DNA of 64,000 nucleotides from Mycogone perniciosa (lineage: Eukaryota; Ascomycota; Sordariomycetes; Hypocreales; Hypocreaceae): NCBI GenBank assembly GCA_025331125.1, contig JAOALB010000147.1, forward strand, positions 1-64,000, written 5' to 3'. Of the stretch, positions 12,301 to 26,010 are shown one piece after another. The position numbers were made by a program, and so were the translations under genes. Every line of letters starts with the position of its first letter. The first letter of the stretch is position 1. The notes beneath the pieces were generated by a model that worked only from the letters and a program-made list of their open reading frames with translations, did no database searches and was not told where the DNA came from.

Positions 12301-13899
12301 TATAAATAACTTTATCCTTTAAATATTTTTAAAAGACTAAGTAAAGAAAAGGAACTTTTAAAAGGGTATTTTTTTATTTTCTATTAAAGAATTCTTTTTT
12401 TAGCCTTTATCATAATAGTTTTAAAAGGTATTAATATTAAGCTAAATATATAATTAAATAATTCTTTTAATTAAGATTTTTAAAAAAACGTTAAACCTAG
12501 TATTTTAATATTTAAAGGTTATTTATTTACTTTTAATTCTTTTATTTAAAGGTAAAATAAATTATTAAAGTTTTAATTAAATAATCTTTTAATAATTAAA
12601 TACCTTTTTTCCCTTTAATTAAAGTTATTTCATTTAAATACTGAACCTTTAAAAGTATATTCTTTTAATAAAAGGGCTATAATAAAATATTTCTTTAAAG
12701 TAAAAAGTTTTTTTAAAATAAAAAAAGGTTTTATTTATTTATTTAAAAAAATAAAATTAATTATTTTTTAAAGATAATTTGCTTTATGAATATTAATTTT
12801 ATAGTATTAAATTATTACTTTTTTAAAATCTCTTTTAAATAGCCTTAATATAAATAAAATTAATTTATATATTCAAGATTATAAAATAAATAAAGACAAT
12901 ATTTTTATTAAAAGTTAAAAAAGGTTTAGTTAAAAATATTAATAAAACTAAAATAATATTGTTATATTTAAAAATTAAATAATGAAACTTTCTTTTTAAG
13001 TTTTTATAATTACTTTATAATTAGTCTATTAGATTATAAATAAAATAAAACTTATAACAATATATTACTAGTTTAAAGGGGATTATATTATATAAAATTA
13101 ATTATTTAATTGATATATCTACTTTTACTATATGAATAGATCCATTAATAATTTCCTTTAGCCCTTTAAGCTTTTATTTATATATATTATAAGCTAATAG
13201 CTTTTTAAAATTCCACTTTTTTATTATATTTTAATGCATTATATTTGAATTAATTAATTTTAATTCTTATATTTTAAAAACTACAAATAAATAACCCATA
13301 TTTTTAAAGTTAAGTATTATATTAATCTATATTAACTAGCTATATAAAAGGGGGTTTAAGCCATTTTCTTTCATTAATCATTTTATCTTTAATTAAAAAC
13401 TTATTAAAGTTAGCCTATAATTCGATTAATAGTTTGATAAAGGCAAATCTTAACAGTAATATAAAAGTGCCTTTAATAATTACTTCTTAAGACATAATCT
13501 TTAAGATTTCCATTAATGTTGATTACTAGTTTTGTTAAAGGGGAATTAGCACTTTAAATATATATATATACACTAATAATAACCTAAATAAAGCATAAAA
13601 ACTATACTTTTAATAACACTATAAAGCTGCAGTTAAGTAATATAAAGACTAAAAGATACTGTAAATTATTTAATTATAATATCTGTAGCTAAAAGTAATT
13701 AATATTTACCTCTTTACACTTTAACTGCTATAAAATTACAGGTAAAGTAATATATTAAAGGAGAATATAGGTTACTTTTTATTAAACTAGGTCTATTTAT
13801 TTTAATTCTTTACTTTCATACTTTTCCAATTTAATAGTTAAATAAATAACTAACTTTCTTTAAGTAAGCTAGTAAAAAGGAGTATAAGTGTATTAGGTA
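9371..13899. other. Long AT-rich tract, no feature identified
   Basis: All six frames are closed and I found no LTR ends, polypurine tract or polymerase motif. The bulk is T-rich on the + strand with strong RIP character. From about 13,340 to 13,900 the sequence has slightly more mixed composition (for example CTGCAG at 13,629 and GGGGAATTAGCAC near 13,540) but still no recognisable product. It could hold transposons too decayed to read by eye. Confidence 0.5.
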
Positions 13900-14836
13900 T
13901 ATTAGTTATATTTAATAAAGTGCTTTAAGCTTTAAAGGCTTAAAAAGGTAATATAACATATAATATTTTACTATATAATATATAATACAATTAAACCTTT
14001 AAAATATAAGCTATATAGTAAACTTTAACCTTTATTAATATTAAAATAACTAAAAAAACTTAATTTTATTAGACTTTATTATTAAATTCCTATTATTTAT
14101 TAAATTAAAATTAAAGATTAAATATAATAACATTTTAATAATTTTAAACTAAGTTATTAAATACTTTTACTTTTTTTATATAAAAAAGTAATAGATATAA
14201 AAATATTAACTTATATATTGTTATAGTTTATTATAGTTTATTATATAATCTTAATTAAGATTATTTTAAATTAAAGGTTAATGTTTATATTTAAATTCTA
14301 GCAAGTATTTATAAATTAATTTAATATAAACTATAACCTTAATAATATATATTACTTAAAAATAAATAATTAAATAAAATATATTAAATAAATTGTTAAA
14401 GTTTATTTAAAAAGCTATATTAACTTTAATTTAAACAATTCAGTAATAAAACTATTAATTATATAAATATTTTATAATAGTAATATTTTAAAGTTAACTA
14501 AACTTAGCTTTATATATATTAACTATAGCTTTATATTAAATATATATAAAGTATTAAAAAAAGGCTTATATATTAATAAAGTTTAAATTAAAGCTAAAGA
14601 TATAAAGCAGTTATATAAAGAAATATAACTATACTTTTACTTGATATAATAAAAAATAAAAAAGTATATTAATAAATATAAATTAAAAGGATTAATTTTT
14701 AAAGCGGGAGATATAGTCTATTTGTATTAATATTTATTAAAAGAAAAGACTATAAATGTTAAAATAATATAATTAAGCAATAAATTAAATTTAAAAGAAT
14801 TTAAACTTTATTTAATTAAAACAGGTATTTTAAAAG

Positions 14837-15212
14837 TGTAATAATCTAGGTTAGTTTTTAATAGTTAAACTAAGGTTCGCAGGGTTTATATTAATAGAAA
14901 GGTTAAAGATAAATACTAAACAGGGTAATATAATTACTATTCTGTAAAACGGGTAGTTCAGGTAAATAATTATATTAATAACTATTTAAGTAACTATATT
15001 AAATCAATAATAAGCTAGTTATATATATATAAAAGAGAGTTATAATAATTCTTAGGAATATAGCTATATTTTTAATAATTTAAAGTTTATAATTATTTAT
15101 ATATATCCTTAATTATTAGTGATTTAGTATATACTTTAGTAATTATATTCCTATTAGCTAATTATTCTAATATTCCGTTAAACCCAGGCTTTAGCCTAGT
15201 CAGGTTATAATA
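14837..15212 (-). repeat. 3' LTR of E4 (376 bp, U3 type C)
   Basis: On the + strand it begins TGTAATAATCTAGG and ends GGTTATAATA, followed by TATTATCCCCC-like pyrimidines that are the complement of the polypurine tract. It matches 8994-9370 in inverted orientation. Confidence 0.88.
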
Positions 15213-17322
15213 TAATATCCCCCTCTTATTAATCTTATCCTTAAAACCTATTATATAGCTATCCTTTTTTTTTATAAGTTTTCTTCCTTTTAATTTATTT
15301 TTATTTTTATTTAACTATACTTTATAGTATTGCAAAACAGCAAAAGGTTTCTAAACCTATTAAATCCTTACAGAATTATACTATAGCTATATTAATTATT
15401 AATACTATTAGTATTTTTATTATAATATATTTATATTATAAAAAGTATAGTATTTCCTGTAAAATAGCTATAGGTTATTTTTATTATAAACAGTATATTT
15501 ATTAAGGTAAAATATATAATAGAAATAGTATCTCTTTAGCGGCTAGTATATATCCTTTTTAGTTTATTATAGGTTATCTTTAATATTTATAGTATATTAC
15601 TTAGCAGTTAAAAAGGAGTATATTAAAAATAAAAAGCGCGCTATTAAATATAAATTATTAGAATAATAGTAATAAATAATAGTGTTAACTATTTCGATAA
15701 ATAAGTATTTTGCGCGATTAAGTTATTTTTGCAAGCAGCGGTTATAAGTATAGTTATATAAAGTTAAGATATTGCATTATAGCGCTAATGTATTAAATAA
15801 ATTAAATAAGTTTAAATGCGCTAAGTTAAAGGGTATTATTAATATTTAGTTTTCTAGTAGTATAAATATATTTAATTAAAACGCGATATTTAATAACTTT
15901 CCGCTAAAAAACCTAAACTTTAATAAAAGTATTAAAGTTTTATTAAAGTATTCTTTAAATATTCTATAAATTCCTAAAAAGTTATATTCTGCTTTATAGT
16001 TTTTCTATTTAATTAAATATTAGCGTTTGTTATTTTCTGCTTTCATAGCTTTAACTTTTTTAACTTTATATTTTTCTTTAACCGCTAAAACTTTAATTAA
16101 GTTTATAATTGGTTTATTTTTTAATCTATTTTATAATACTTTTTTAAATAGTAAAATATAAAATATTAAGTAAATCTAAATACTGTCTAGTAGTATAAGT
16201 TTATAAATAACTTTTAAAATAACCTTTTTAATTAAGTAAATTTAAGTTTCTTAAAATTTAATTTATTGCTTAATCATATTATTTTAATATTTATAGTCTT
16301 TTTCTTAGTAAATATTAATACAAATAAACTATATCTCCCTCTTTAAAGATTAATCCCTTTAACTTATATTTATTAATATATTTTTTTAATTTCTTTTATT
16401 TAAAATAAAAGTATACTTATGTTTCTTTATATAACTGCTTTATATCTTTAGCTTTAATTTATATTTTATTAATATATAAGCCTTTTTTAGCGCTTTATAT
16501 ATATTTAGCGTAAAGCTGTAGTTGGCGTATATAAGGCTAAATCTAGTTATCCTTAAAATATTGCTATTACAGGATATTTATATAATTCATAACTTCTTTA
16601 CTTAATTATTTTAATTGAAGTTAATATAACTTTTTAAATAAGCCTTAATAATCTAGTTAATATATTTTATTTATTTATTTATCTATAGGTAATAAGCAGT
16701 ACTAAACTTATAATTTATATTTAACTAGTTTATAAATGCCTGCTAAAATTTAAATATAAAGGTTAATCTTTAATTAGAAATAACTTTGGCTAAAATTATA
16801 TAGTTAACTGTAATAAATTGTAAAAATATAAGCTAGTATTTCTATATTTATTACCTTTTTATATAAAAGGAAATAAACGTATTTAATAAATTAGTTTATA
16901 ATTATTAAAATACTATTATATTTAATCTTTATAGTTTAATAAATAATAGTAGTTTAATAATAAAGTTTAATAAAATTAACTTTTATAATTGTTTTAGTAT
17001 TAGCAAAGGTTAAAGTTTACTATATAGTTTATATTTTAAAGGTTTAACTGTTTTATAAATTATATAGTAAGAAATAATATTTTATATTACTTTTTTAAGC
17101 CTTTAAAACTTAAAGTACTTTCATATTTATTTATAGGTTTTGCAAATATCTTTATATCTATATACTAAATATCAATAAACTTCTATAACTATATTTTTCT
17201 AAAGTTTATTTAAAATCTAAGTCTTTTTATTTTATTATTAAATTCCTTTATTATTAAACTCTATATCTTTTAAGAATCTATTATTATCCTAGGTAGCGAA
17301 ATACCTTTTAATGCATTAAAGG
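15213..17322 (-). pseudogene. E4 pol 3' half: integrase, chromodomain, tail
   Basis: Minus-strand reading gives, from 17,322 leftwards, the integrase zinc-binding and core regions, the PQTDGQTERIN-like block near 16,680, the integrase C-terminal domain, a decayed chromodomain (RQYLIK.KNYK.EYNF) near 15,970-16,030 and the conserved tail frame at 15,560-15,880. Stops occur throughout. The 5' half of the same gene lies at 53,965-58,500. Confidence 0.75.
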
Positions 17323-17327
17323 GTAAT

Positions 17328-17714
17328 TGTCACGACTTAACTATATCGAAAACCTGGTTACAGGATTACGGCAGAATATTAAAACCTTTAACTAATTACT
17401 AATAGATTATAGCTATAAGTATAATCCTATAAAAGGGATTACTATATAAAACTATAATCCTAGATTGACAGGATTACTATAATCTAAACAATCTAAATAT
17501 ATTTATTATATCTATCCTTTATATATATATAACTGGCTTATTATTTATTTAATATAATTACTTTAACAGTTATTAAGAATTATATTTACTAAAACTACTT
17601 ATTCTTCAAAATTATAACTATATTACTTTATTTAATATTTATTTTTAACCTCTTTATTAATATAAACGCTATAAACTTTAGTTTAATAGTTAAGAATTAA
17701 CCTAGATTATTATA
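17328..17714 (+). repeat. 5' LTR of E1 (387 bp, U3 type B)
   Basis: It starts TGTCACGACTTAAC and ends AGATTATTATA, followed at once by TTAATAACTTTTATTT, the primer-binding region shared with E2, E3 and E4. Confidence 0.9.
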
Positions 17715-20700
17715 TATTAATAACTTTTATTTAAAAGGCTATTAAAAATCTTAAACAATACTGTAAATATATCTGCTACAGTATCTTCTTTTAATAATCT
17801 TAATACTTTACCCTTTATTTTACTTTTTTATTAAAGGCAGGATAATAATAGAGATTATAATATAAATAAAAGTAAAAATAAAGATAAATTTAATAAAATA
17901 AAATAACTATATATTTATATAAAAGAAGCCTTTTAGTATATAAAAGCTAACTATATAAAATAAAAATAATACTATTAATATTTAATTATTAAAAACGCTA
18001 AGCTTAATTAAATAATTTATTAACAGTAAATAACTATTATAAATTTATAGAATTAAGCCTTACTTACTTTAAACTTTATACTAAATCTTAAAGGGAATTA
18101 ACCTTTAAAGGACTTAAAAGAGTCGCTTAAAATATAGCCTTTTAAACCCTTTAATAGAAATACTATAATACTTTAACTATTTTTTACTTAACTATATAAC
18201 TACTTTATTTACTATTTAACTAGCTTTAATATAAAGATTAATAAAATATTTTAACTGCTAAATAATTTAAAGGAAATGCCTTAAAGTAATTTAAACTTAC
18301 TTAAAGGGATTTCTTTAATAATAAAAGTAAAGCTAATAAGTAAATATAGCTTATATTCGCTAGCTATAATTAATTTAAAGAAAAAGTAAAGAATATCTTT
18401 AATAATATTAATAAAGAATATACTGCAGAAAATAAATTTATAAACTTAGTTTAAAAAAGAAAATACTTTAACTATACTATATACTTCAAAGATTATACTT
18501 TTAAAATTAAATAAAAAAACTTTACTTTTATTAAATACTTTTATAATAAATTTAAGCTAAAAGTTAAAAGGGAAGTTTATAACTTCTTTTGAAATAAAAG
18601 TATTATTAGATTTATTAAAAAATATATAAATATAAATAATTTACTTTATAAACTTTATTAAAATATAAAAAAAGATAATAATAATTTAAATAAATTTATA
18701 AGTATTGAAGATATATATATTAAAGTAAAAAGCAATAAAAATATATTACTAGCTTTTATAATAAAAGATTTAATTAAATAAATTTAAATACTATTTAAAA
18801 GGGAAAAGTAAAAGTTATTTATTATAATTATAATATATTAAAATATATTTTAAAAGACTATAAAGCTTTATAAAAACTAAACACTAATAAACTTTAAAAG
18901 CCTATACTAAAATTTAAATAAAAAGTTAATATAATTTAAAAAGCTAGTAATTATATATTATTTAACTAAACTATATGTTATAATAATAACTGCTTTATTT
19001 ATAAAACTAATAAAAATAAAAGCAGATAATATTTAAAATAATTTAAAAAGATATTTATAATAAATTAAAAAGAAATATTAATTAAAATTTAAAGTTTTAA
19101 TTTTAAAAGGTATATTTAAAGAAAATAAAGTAAATAGGTATTTACTATACCTAGACAGTTTAATAAAATAAAACCTAGACTTTAATTATATAAAGTTAAA
19201 TAGGGGTAATAGTATTTTAAATAAATAAATAGTTATTGTAATTAACTATTAGTATTTTAATTAAATTATTATAGGCTATAAAAGATAAACTAATAGCAGT
19301 AACTTTAATAATAAAGATAAAGATAACCCTTTATAATATAAATTATTACTATATAATATTATATTTTTAAAACTAGAAAATATATTATTAATATATAATA
19401 ACTTTAAAAATAATTAAAATAAATATTACCTTTATATAATTAAAAAGATTACTATAAATATATAATTAAATAAAATATATTTATAACTATATAAATAGCT
19501 TTATATATAAAATAAAATTAATAATAAAATAGCTATTAAAGTAATTTTAACTGCTTTAACTATATATATAGAATTTATATATATTTATAAATAAAGAGAT
19601 TATAATATAAATAACTTTATTTATAAAAAGTATTATACTATATCTTAAATTACTTATATTATATATAGTTGTATAGTATACTTTTAAGAAAAAGTAAAAT
19701 ATAATATATTCCTAATTAAAATCTTATTTTACTTTATATAATTAATATAAAATTATAATACTTTTAAAGAATAAGTTATAATTACATAGTATTAAAACTT
19801 TAAAATTATTATTATTAAATTAAATATTAAAGCTTTAAAGGAATATTATTAGCTATAAAGACTTAAAAGATATAAGTTTAAAGGATATTATATTTACTGC
19901 TAAAAGAAATTAATAAAATGGCACTTTTATTATAACAAAAGGTTTAAATATAATTAATAATATTATTTAAAGTATAATAGTTTAAGGTATATTATATATA
20001 AATAAAATAAGTTAAAGGATTAGTATATATAATAAAGCAATAATACTTTATATTTATTATTAAACTATATATATTATTAAAAGGATAAATATATTATCTA
20101 TTTATAAAAAGAACTTTAAAAGTAGTAAATATAAAAGTATATAAAGTATAAACCTACTTTAAAAGATAAAGAGCTTAATTAAATTATAAAGGAGCTGCAT
20201 TAAAACTAATTTAACTTTATTACCTTTAAAGGAACTGCCTATAAAAGAAAAAGGTAGTATTTACTTTAAAGAACTTTAATTAACTATAAAATTTATATAA
20301 AAAGAAAGAAATTAAAAAATAATTAATATTACCTATAAAAGGGCTATAAAGTAATAATTAATAAATTATATCTTTTAAAATATTAAATAATAAAAGTAAT
20401 TATAAAGATTTACTATATTTTAAATTAAAAATAATAATTAAAGGATATTAATTATATATATTAATAAACAGTAAAGTAATAAACAATTTTATTGCACTTA
20501 TAACTATAAATTGCTTATAGTTATTTTAAAAAAAGAAAATTAAATTATATTAACTTTATTAAATAAGAAAAAAAGCCTTTATATATAATAATAGATAAGT
20601 TAAGTAAAAGACTAATTATTTTAAATTTAAAATCACTAAATATAAAAAAGTGGTTTTTTATAATATAGCAAATATTAATAAATATAATATTATTTTAGGT

Positions 20701-21131
20701 TATCTTTAATTAAAATGCAATAACTTTAATATTAATTAAAAGAAAGGCTAGCTTTATTAGCGCAATAGTAAAGCTTTTTTAGCAATTAAAATTATTAAAA
20801 AGGCTTTAACTGTAAGGCAAAAGTCTTATATAAAACCTTTAAATACGCTAAAGACAGGAATTAAGAAAATTACCTTTAATTTAATTATAGAAATCATTTA
20901 CCTAAAAATAAAATTTAAGTAAAGTAAAGGAAAAAATAAATAAATTTAAAGAATAATTGCCTTTTTATAGAAAATATTTAATAATATTAATAAAATACTT
21001 AAAATAAAAAGCTTTAAAATAGCAGTATTATAAAATAACTATAAAATATCCTTGAAGAATAATAGAAATATAATAAACTGTTTAAAGAAACACTTAATAT
21101 AAAGTTACTAGAATATAGTTAATAAAACTAT
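17715..21131 (+). pseudogene. E1 gag-protease region remnant
   Basis: Collinear with 30,769-34,160 of E2. The zinc knuckle region is at about 18,818-18,862, with all its cysteines read as tyrosine or other codons. The protease site at 20,458-20,499 reads ILINSKVINNFIAL, where E3 has ILVDSRVIGNFIA, so the catalytic aspartate is lost by G-to-A change. The last bases, ACTAT (21,127-21,131), are the left target duplication of C1. Confidence 0.75.
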
Positions 21132-21405
21132 TGTTGGGTTAGGTAGGCTAAGGACCTACCACTTATTAGCGCTTATTAGCGCTAAGGAGCTCTTATCTGC
21201 TTATATAGCAGATACCAGCTAATATACATATCGCGTAAGCGATATATTAGACTATATAGGCGCTTATAACGCATATATTCTATATTTTCCTTTATATTAG
21301 CTATATATATATATAGCAAGGCTATTACAGTATATTTATTACTAGAATTAAGCTTTATTCCCATTTCTCTTTATACTTTATATAGCTATACTGCGCTCCG
21401 CGACA
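21132..21405 (+). repeat. 5' LTR of C1 (274 bp)
   Basis: TG...CA ends are intact. It has several short inverted repeats: ATCTGC/GCAGAT at 21,195-21,213 and ATATCGC/GCGATAT with a 4-base loop at 21,228-21,245, plus a duplicated TTAGCGC block at about 21,164-21,183. The minus-strand open frame across this LTR is fortuitous. Confidence 0.92.
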
Positions 21406-21420
21406 GTTATAAGCCTAGGT
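21406..21420 (+). other. C1 primer-binding site (half initiator tRNA-Met)
   Basis: GTTATAAGCCTAGGT abuts the LTR. It is complementary, allowing C-to-T and G-to-A decay, to the CUGGGCUCAUAAC anticodon arm of eukaryotic initiator tRNA-Met, not to a tRNA 3' CCA end. Drosophila copia is known to prime from such a 5' tRNA half. Copia C2 has the same site. Confidence 0.75.
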
Positions 21421-21429
21421 AGTAACTAT

Positions 21430-22650
21430 TAGAGTTACTAGAAACTTCCTTTAATATTATATCTTTACCTTTACTTTTTCCCTTTGCCTTTAAGCTTTTA
21501 AAGCTACTTTTTATAATAGATAATATAAAAGATATTACTTTTATAAAGCTAGATTTAATAGTATAGTAAATTAAATAGATTACTGTTTTAAATAACTATA
21601 TAACTACTGCGAGGATCTAGAATAAAGTTAATTTTAATCTCCCTAATTAAAATAACAACTATTTCTTTACTTTAAAGCCATTTACTTAAACTAAAGTAAA
21701 AGAAACTGCCTTAAAAGTATTCGGAAAAAAAGCCACTTTAACAGATATCTTTATTTATTATAACAGTCTACTCTATAAGCACTAGTGCATTATCGCCTTA
21801 TATACTGAGAAAAGGAAGGCTAAGGCAGCGATTTTTAAGTAGATATAGAAAATAGTTAATACTGGTATCTATACTTTAGTCTTTGCAGACTTTAAAGCTG
21901 CGATTTAAACTATAGCCTTAGCCTTTACTGCTATTAAAGCAGTTAACGAAAACAATAAAAACTTAAACGCTAAGTTTAGTATTTATTAGATTATAAGGAA
22001 GCTTAAAGAACGATTAACTTTTCGCGAAAATATAATACGCAAAAAACTATAGATTTTATATAAATATATTTTATGCAATATAGAGTATAGGAATTTAAAG
22101 CTAAAAGTATAGTATATAAATTAAGCGCGCGTTTATATAAATGCAATAAAGTATAAGCTCTTTAAAGTTATAGGAACAGCTGCTTAAAGGGCTTTCTTAA
22201 AAGCTATTAGAGTATACTATACCCTAAACTTTACTTTACAGCACTTATATTATATAAATAGTTAAATTAAAAGCAGTAAAAGTATTAAGATTTTCTCCTT
22301 TAAATAGTTTAGTCGACTTTTCTTAAATAGTATATAAAATATAGAAAAATATATTTATAGACTTTATATAATGCTTAGTAACCGCTTAAATAAAGCTATA
22401 ATTAATAATACTATATATTTAAAAGCTTTTACTAGGAAAGAATACCTATATAGATAAAAAAGGCATAATTAGCCTTTAAAGGACTATAGTATACTATTAG
22501 CTGCGCTTAAAGGAAAACCTAATAAAAAAGGGAAATATATCTTTAACCTGCAATAAACTACAGAAATTTATATTTACTTTTAAAAAGATAAATAGTATAT
22601 ACTCCGCGATAAGTTTAGTAAAAAGGGTATTAACTTTACGGCCCTAGCTT
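21430..22650 (+). pseudogene. C1 gag remnant
   Basis: A frame with few stops runs across this part, with recognisable stretches such as LYTEKRKAKAAIFK, AIKAVNENNKNLNAKF and LSNRLNKAI, typical in length and helical, charged make-up of a Copia gag capsid region. No clear CCHC knuckle was found. Assignment rests mainly on position between primer-binding site and protease. Confidence 0.55.
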
Positions 22651-22779
22651 AGGGAGGTATAGCTTTAACTATTATAGCTGCCTTAATCTCTTTAAATTTA
22701 ATTAATAAAAAAGATATAAGCCTTGCAGTATATATAATAAATATATTAATATATATTAATATATAAAATACACTTTACC

Positions 22780-23325
22780 GCCTCTTTTAAAGCACTTTCT
22801 TTAATACCTATAGTGCTATTTATTTAGTAAATAATAGGAATTACTTTATTTTTAGCTCTTTTATTTTAAGTATAGAAAATAACTATATTAAGGCAGGAGG
22901 AGCTAGGTATCCTATAGCCGGAAAAGGATACCGCCTATTAAAGGATACTCTCTATAATTTATACTAAAAGGCAGCGTGCTTAGTAGAGCTTATAGATATA
23001 GCTATAGTTAAAGGATTTTACGTTAATATTATCTTTTTATTAAAACTTTAAAAAATAGGAATATAGTTTATAGGGTGCAATAATATACTGTATACTAGTA
23101 TAGTAAATTCAAATACTATTATAGGGAAAGTAAAGTATAAGTATAATTTTCTATTTCTTTAATATAAACCTTTATCGCTTTATCTTAACCCTATCCCTAA
23201 ATATATTATCCTAAGCAGTATAACTGCTTTATTCCTTTTTCTTAGCGTAAATTACTATATTTATATAATATTAAGAAAAAGGAAAAGATTAATATATAAC
23301 CTATTAACACTATGCAATAACTTAA
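22780..23325 (+). pseudogene. C1 protease region
   Basis: The block NTYSAIYLVNNRNYF at about 22,803-22,847 corresponds to the Copia aspartic protease signature DTxSAxHLVNN, with the catalytic aspartate codon changed to AAT. AGGARYPIAGKGYRLLK follows, as in the family (GxGxxxL-like segment). Inactive. Confidence 0.65.
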
Positions 23326-24260
23326 AGAAGCTCTAGCACCTATAATTAAGATATTTAGGCCTAGAAGCGCTTAAAGCACTAGTAAAGAATGCAAGGAATA
23401 TATATATTAAAGGAACTACGTAAATAAAGTGCAAAGCCTATACTTTTATATATATAAAATAGGTTATCTTTCGCAAAACATTTAAAATACAAGCACTGAG
23501 ACTATTCTTTAGAGTGCACTAGGATCTTTAGGATTATCCTTATAGTTATAATAGGGATAACTAGCTCCTAGTGCTTAAAGAAAAATACACTTTATAGTTA
23601 TATATACGCCCTTTATTAAATAAAAAATAAAATACTGTCTTTAATACTCTCTTTAATTTTATAAATATAGTAAAAATATAATATAATATCTTAATATATT
23701 TTTTTAGGCAAGATAATAAAAAAGCTGTAATTGCAGTTAAAGGCTTAATACGCTTTTAGATCTAGGTAAACGCAAAAGGAATTATCCTAAAGCTTGCCCC
23801 TTTTTATATATATAAGCCGAATAGCGCCTTAAAGCGCGCAGGTTAGGAAGTTATAAATAAATCGCTAAAGATATTTAAAGCTGCAAGCCTTCTAACCGAT
23901 TTATAGCCTAAAAGTATAAAAGCTGTAGTATATATTATTAATATAAGTTTTATATATAGCTTTAATATAATATTACTTATTAAAAAATTAAAGTAATAGT
24001 TCCGCAATTTTGCGCCTTTTTTAATAAAAGAGCTGTCTGCAGACCTATAGCTAGATTAAAGCGGACTTTATATATATAGCTGCCGCGCTTATATACTTAA
24101 TAGAGACTGTAAAGCTAGCTGGAATAAAAGAGAATTTAAAATAAAGCCTAGGGGCCTAATTAAATATTTTATTAAATATAGTGTAAATAATATATATTGC
24201 ATTTAGTTACCCTGCCTAATAAAAGTAATTATTATAAAGAATATATAGTTTAATAAAACT
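23325..24260 (+). pseudogene. C1 integrase
   Basis: It opens with the GAG-pre-integrase zinc-binding motif (L.HL.L.HLGLEALKALV from 23,331) and a C-x2-C pair near 23,430. The catalytic core follows (HQDLQDY..SYNRDNQLLVLKEKYT at about 23,515-23,595; FFRQDN near 23,700). The region near 23,815-23,850 reads PNSALKRAGQEV, matching the family block PNGxAERxxQ that ends in the catalytic glutamate; that residue is lost. Stops at former TGG and CAG codons. Confidence 0.75.
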
Positions 24261-25139
24261 AGCTTCTTTAATAGTAAAGAAAAAAGTATAGATAAATTAT
24301 TTATAATTGAGTTAAATAAACTATTTAATAAAGTTAAAGAAAATAAGCTGGAATTTAAACTCTTCTTAATATATATTCCTGCAGTAAAGGATACTTTTAT
24401 AGGTAATATAGAAAAAGAGAGTATACCTTTAAAGGTAGGAATTATATAAAGTATTAAAATTAGCTTAATGAATACTTTAAGTAAACTACTAGTATACTTA
24501 AAAAAACCTTTTAGTCTTTAAACACTAAAGGCTACTTTAAAACGGTTAATCTCTATAAATAAAACTAGCGCGCTAACCGGAACCTTAGGCAATACTCTTA
24601 AAAGCGATTTACCCCTTTTTAAAGAAAGAGAGCTAGCAGAAGAACAGCCTTATATATTAAAGGTGCACTACCTAATAAAAGAGGATAAACCGCTATAGCT
24701 AAAGGCAGACTAGTATATAAAAAACTCGCCTACTTTTATATTAAAAGAGCAGATTTTAAAGGAAAAGCCAGCTAATAATTCTTTGAGCGGCAAAGTAATA
24801 GCTAATACTTATAAAAGTATAAGACTTTAAAGGAAATAACCTGTAAAAAAGGTTAATAAATATTTCCTAATATATAGGATTAAAATATATACCCTAAGCA
24901 CTGCTTTAAAGGATAATAAGCTTAATATATATTTAATAATTATAAAACTTTTTAATTTAATATTATATTAACTGCTATTTAATTAATAAAAGCTAATAAA
25001 TAGTAAATTAAAAAGTATAATAATAGCATTTACTATTTTTAATATAGTAATAGATTAAAAAGCTTCCTTTTAGAAAAGTATTACTTTTAATAAGTAAACT
25101 GTTTACTAAAAGGATTTAATAAAACCGCTAAAAGACTAA

Positions 25140-26010
25140 AAAGAGTTTATAAAATACCTATTTAAAGCTAGGTTTAAATAAGCTGCATATAATAAGATTA
25201 ACTTTCTGCGCGCAAAAGGAACCTAGTAAGAGATACTATACTTAAAGGCGAAAATAAAGCTATTACCTGTATATTAGGTTTTTATATATAAGTTTAACTA
25301 GAATAGAAATCTAAAATACTATAAAGCTTAATTTATAGTTTAAAGGGACTTATAAGAACGCTTTATAATAAAAAATATATATACAGCTATACTAGTAGTG
25401 TATTTTTTTAATATACTTATTGCTTTAGCAGTAAGATTTAACTTTAAGTTAAAGCAGTATAATATTAAAAATGCTTTTCTTAACGCTTTAAAAGATAAAA
25501 ATTTAAAACTAGTTATATATAAGCTTTTTAAAGGTCTTAAGCTACTAAATATCTATTTAAAGCTTACTAAAGCCTTATATAGGCTAAGGGACTCGCTAAA
25601 ACTATAATTTAATAAATTATCTTTAACCTTAAAGAAATAAAGGTTAATTTTAAACTTTAAAGAGCCCTGCCTCTTCTATAACCAAGCTTAAAAGATTTTT
25701 ATTATATTTTATATTAATAATATTTTAATTATATATTATTATAATAATAAAGCTCTTTATACTAGGCTACTAAACGCTTTTAAAGTAAAGTATAAGCTTT
25801 ATAGTAGAGGGGATATATAGTGGTTTTTAAGTATTAAAATTACCCGAAACTATAAAGAGTATAAAATATACTTTTCCTATAAAACCTATTTTAAGAAGGT
25901 TGCAAAACAATTTAAACTTAATAACAGAATATAGCTTTTTATAGTTTTAATACCAGTTATAAAGCTTAAAAAAGCTATAATATAAGCTATAAAAGTAACT
26001 ATTAAGATAT
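25140..26010 (+). pseudogene. C1 reverse transcriptase (RVT_2)
   Basis: A 69-codon open stretch (25,398-25,607) reads through Copia RT blocks: LIALAVRFNFKLKQYNIKNA, FLNA, and KALYRLRDSLKL, which aligns with KALYGLRxSPxLW. Upstream is the YKARFVVRG-like block (about 25,320-25,350). Downstream at 25,707-25,721 the codons read FYINN where the family has F(Y/V)VDD, so both catalytic aspartates have become asparagine by G-to-A changes. Surrounding sequence has stops. This is the best preserved Copia coding fragment in the window. Confidence 0.85.

Noticed and set aside
21182..21364. 60-codon minus-strand open frame
   Set aside because: It lies inside the C1 5' LTR, which is non-coding.
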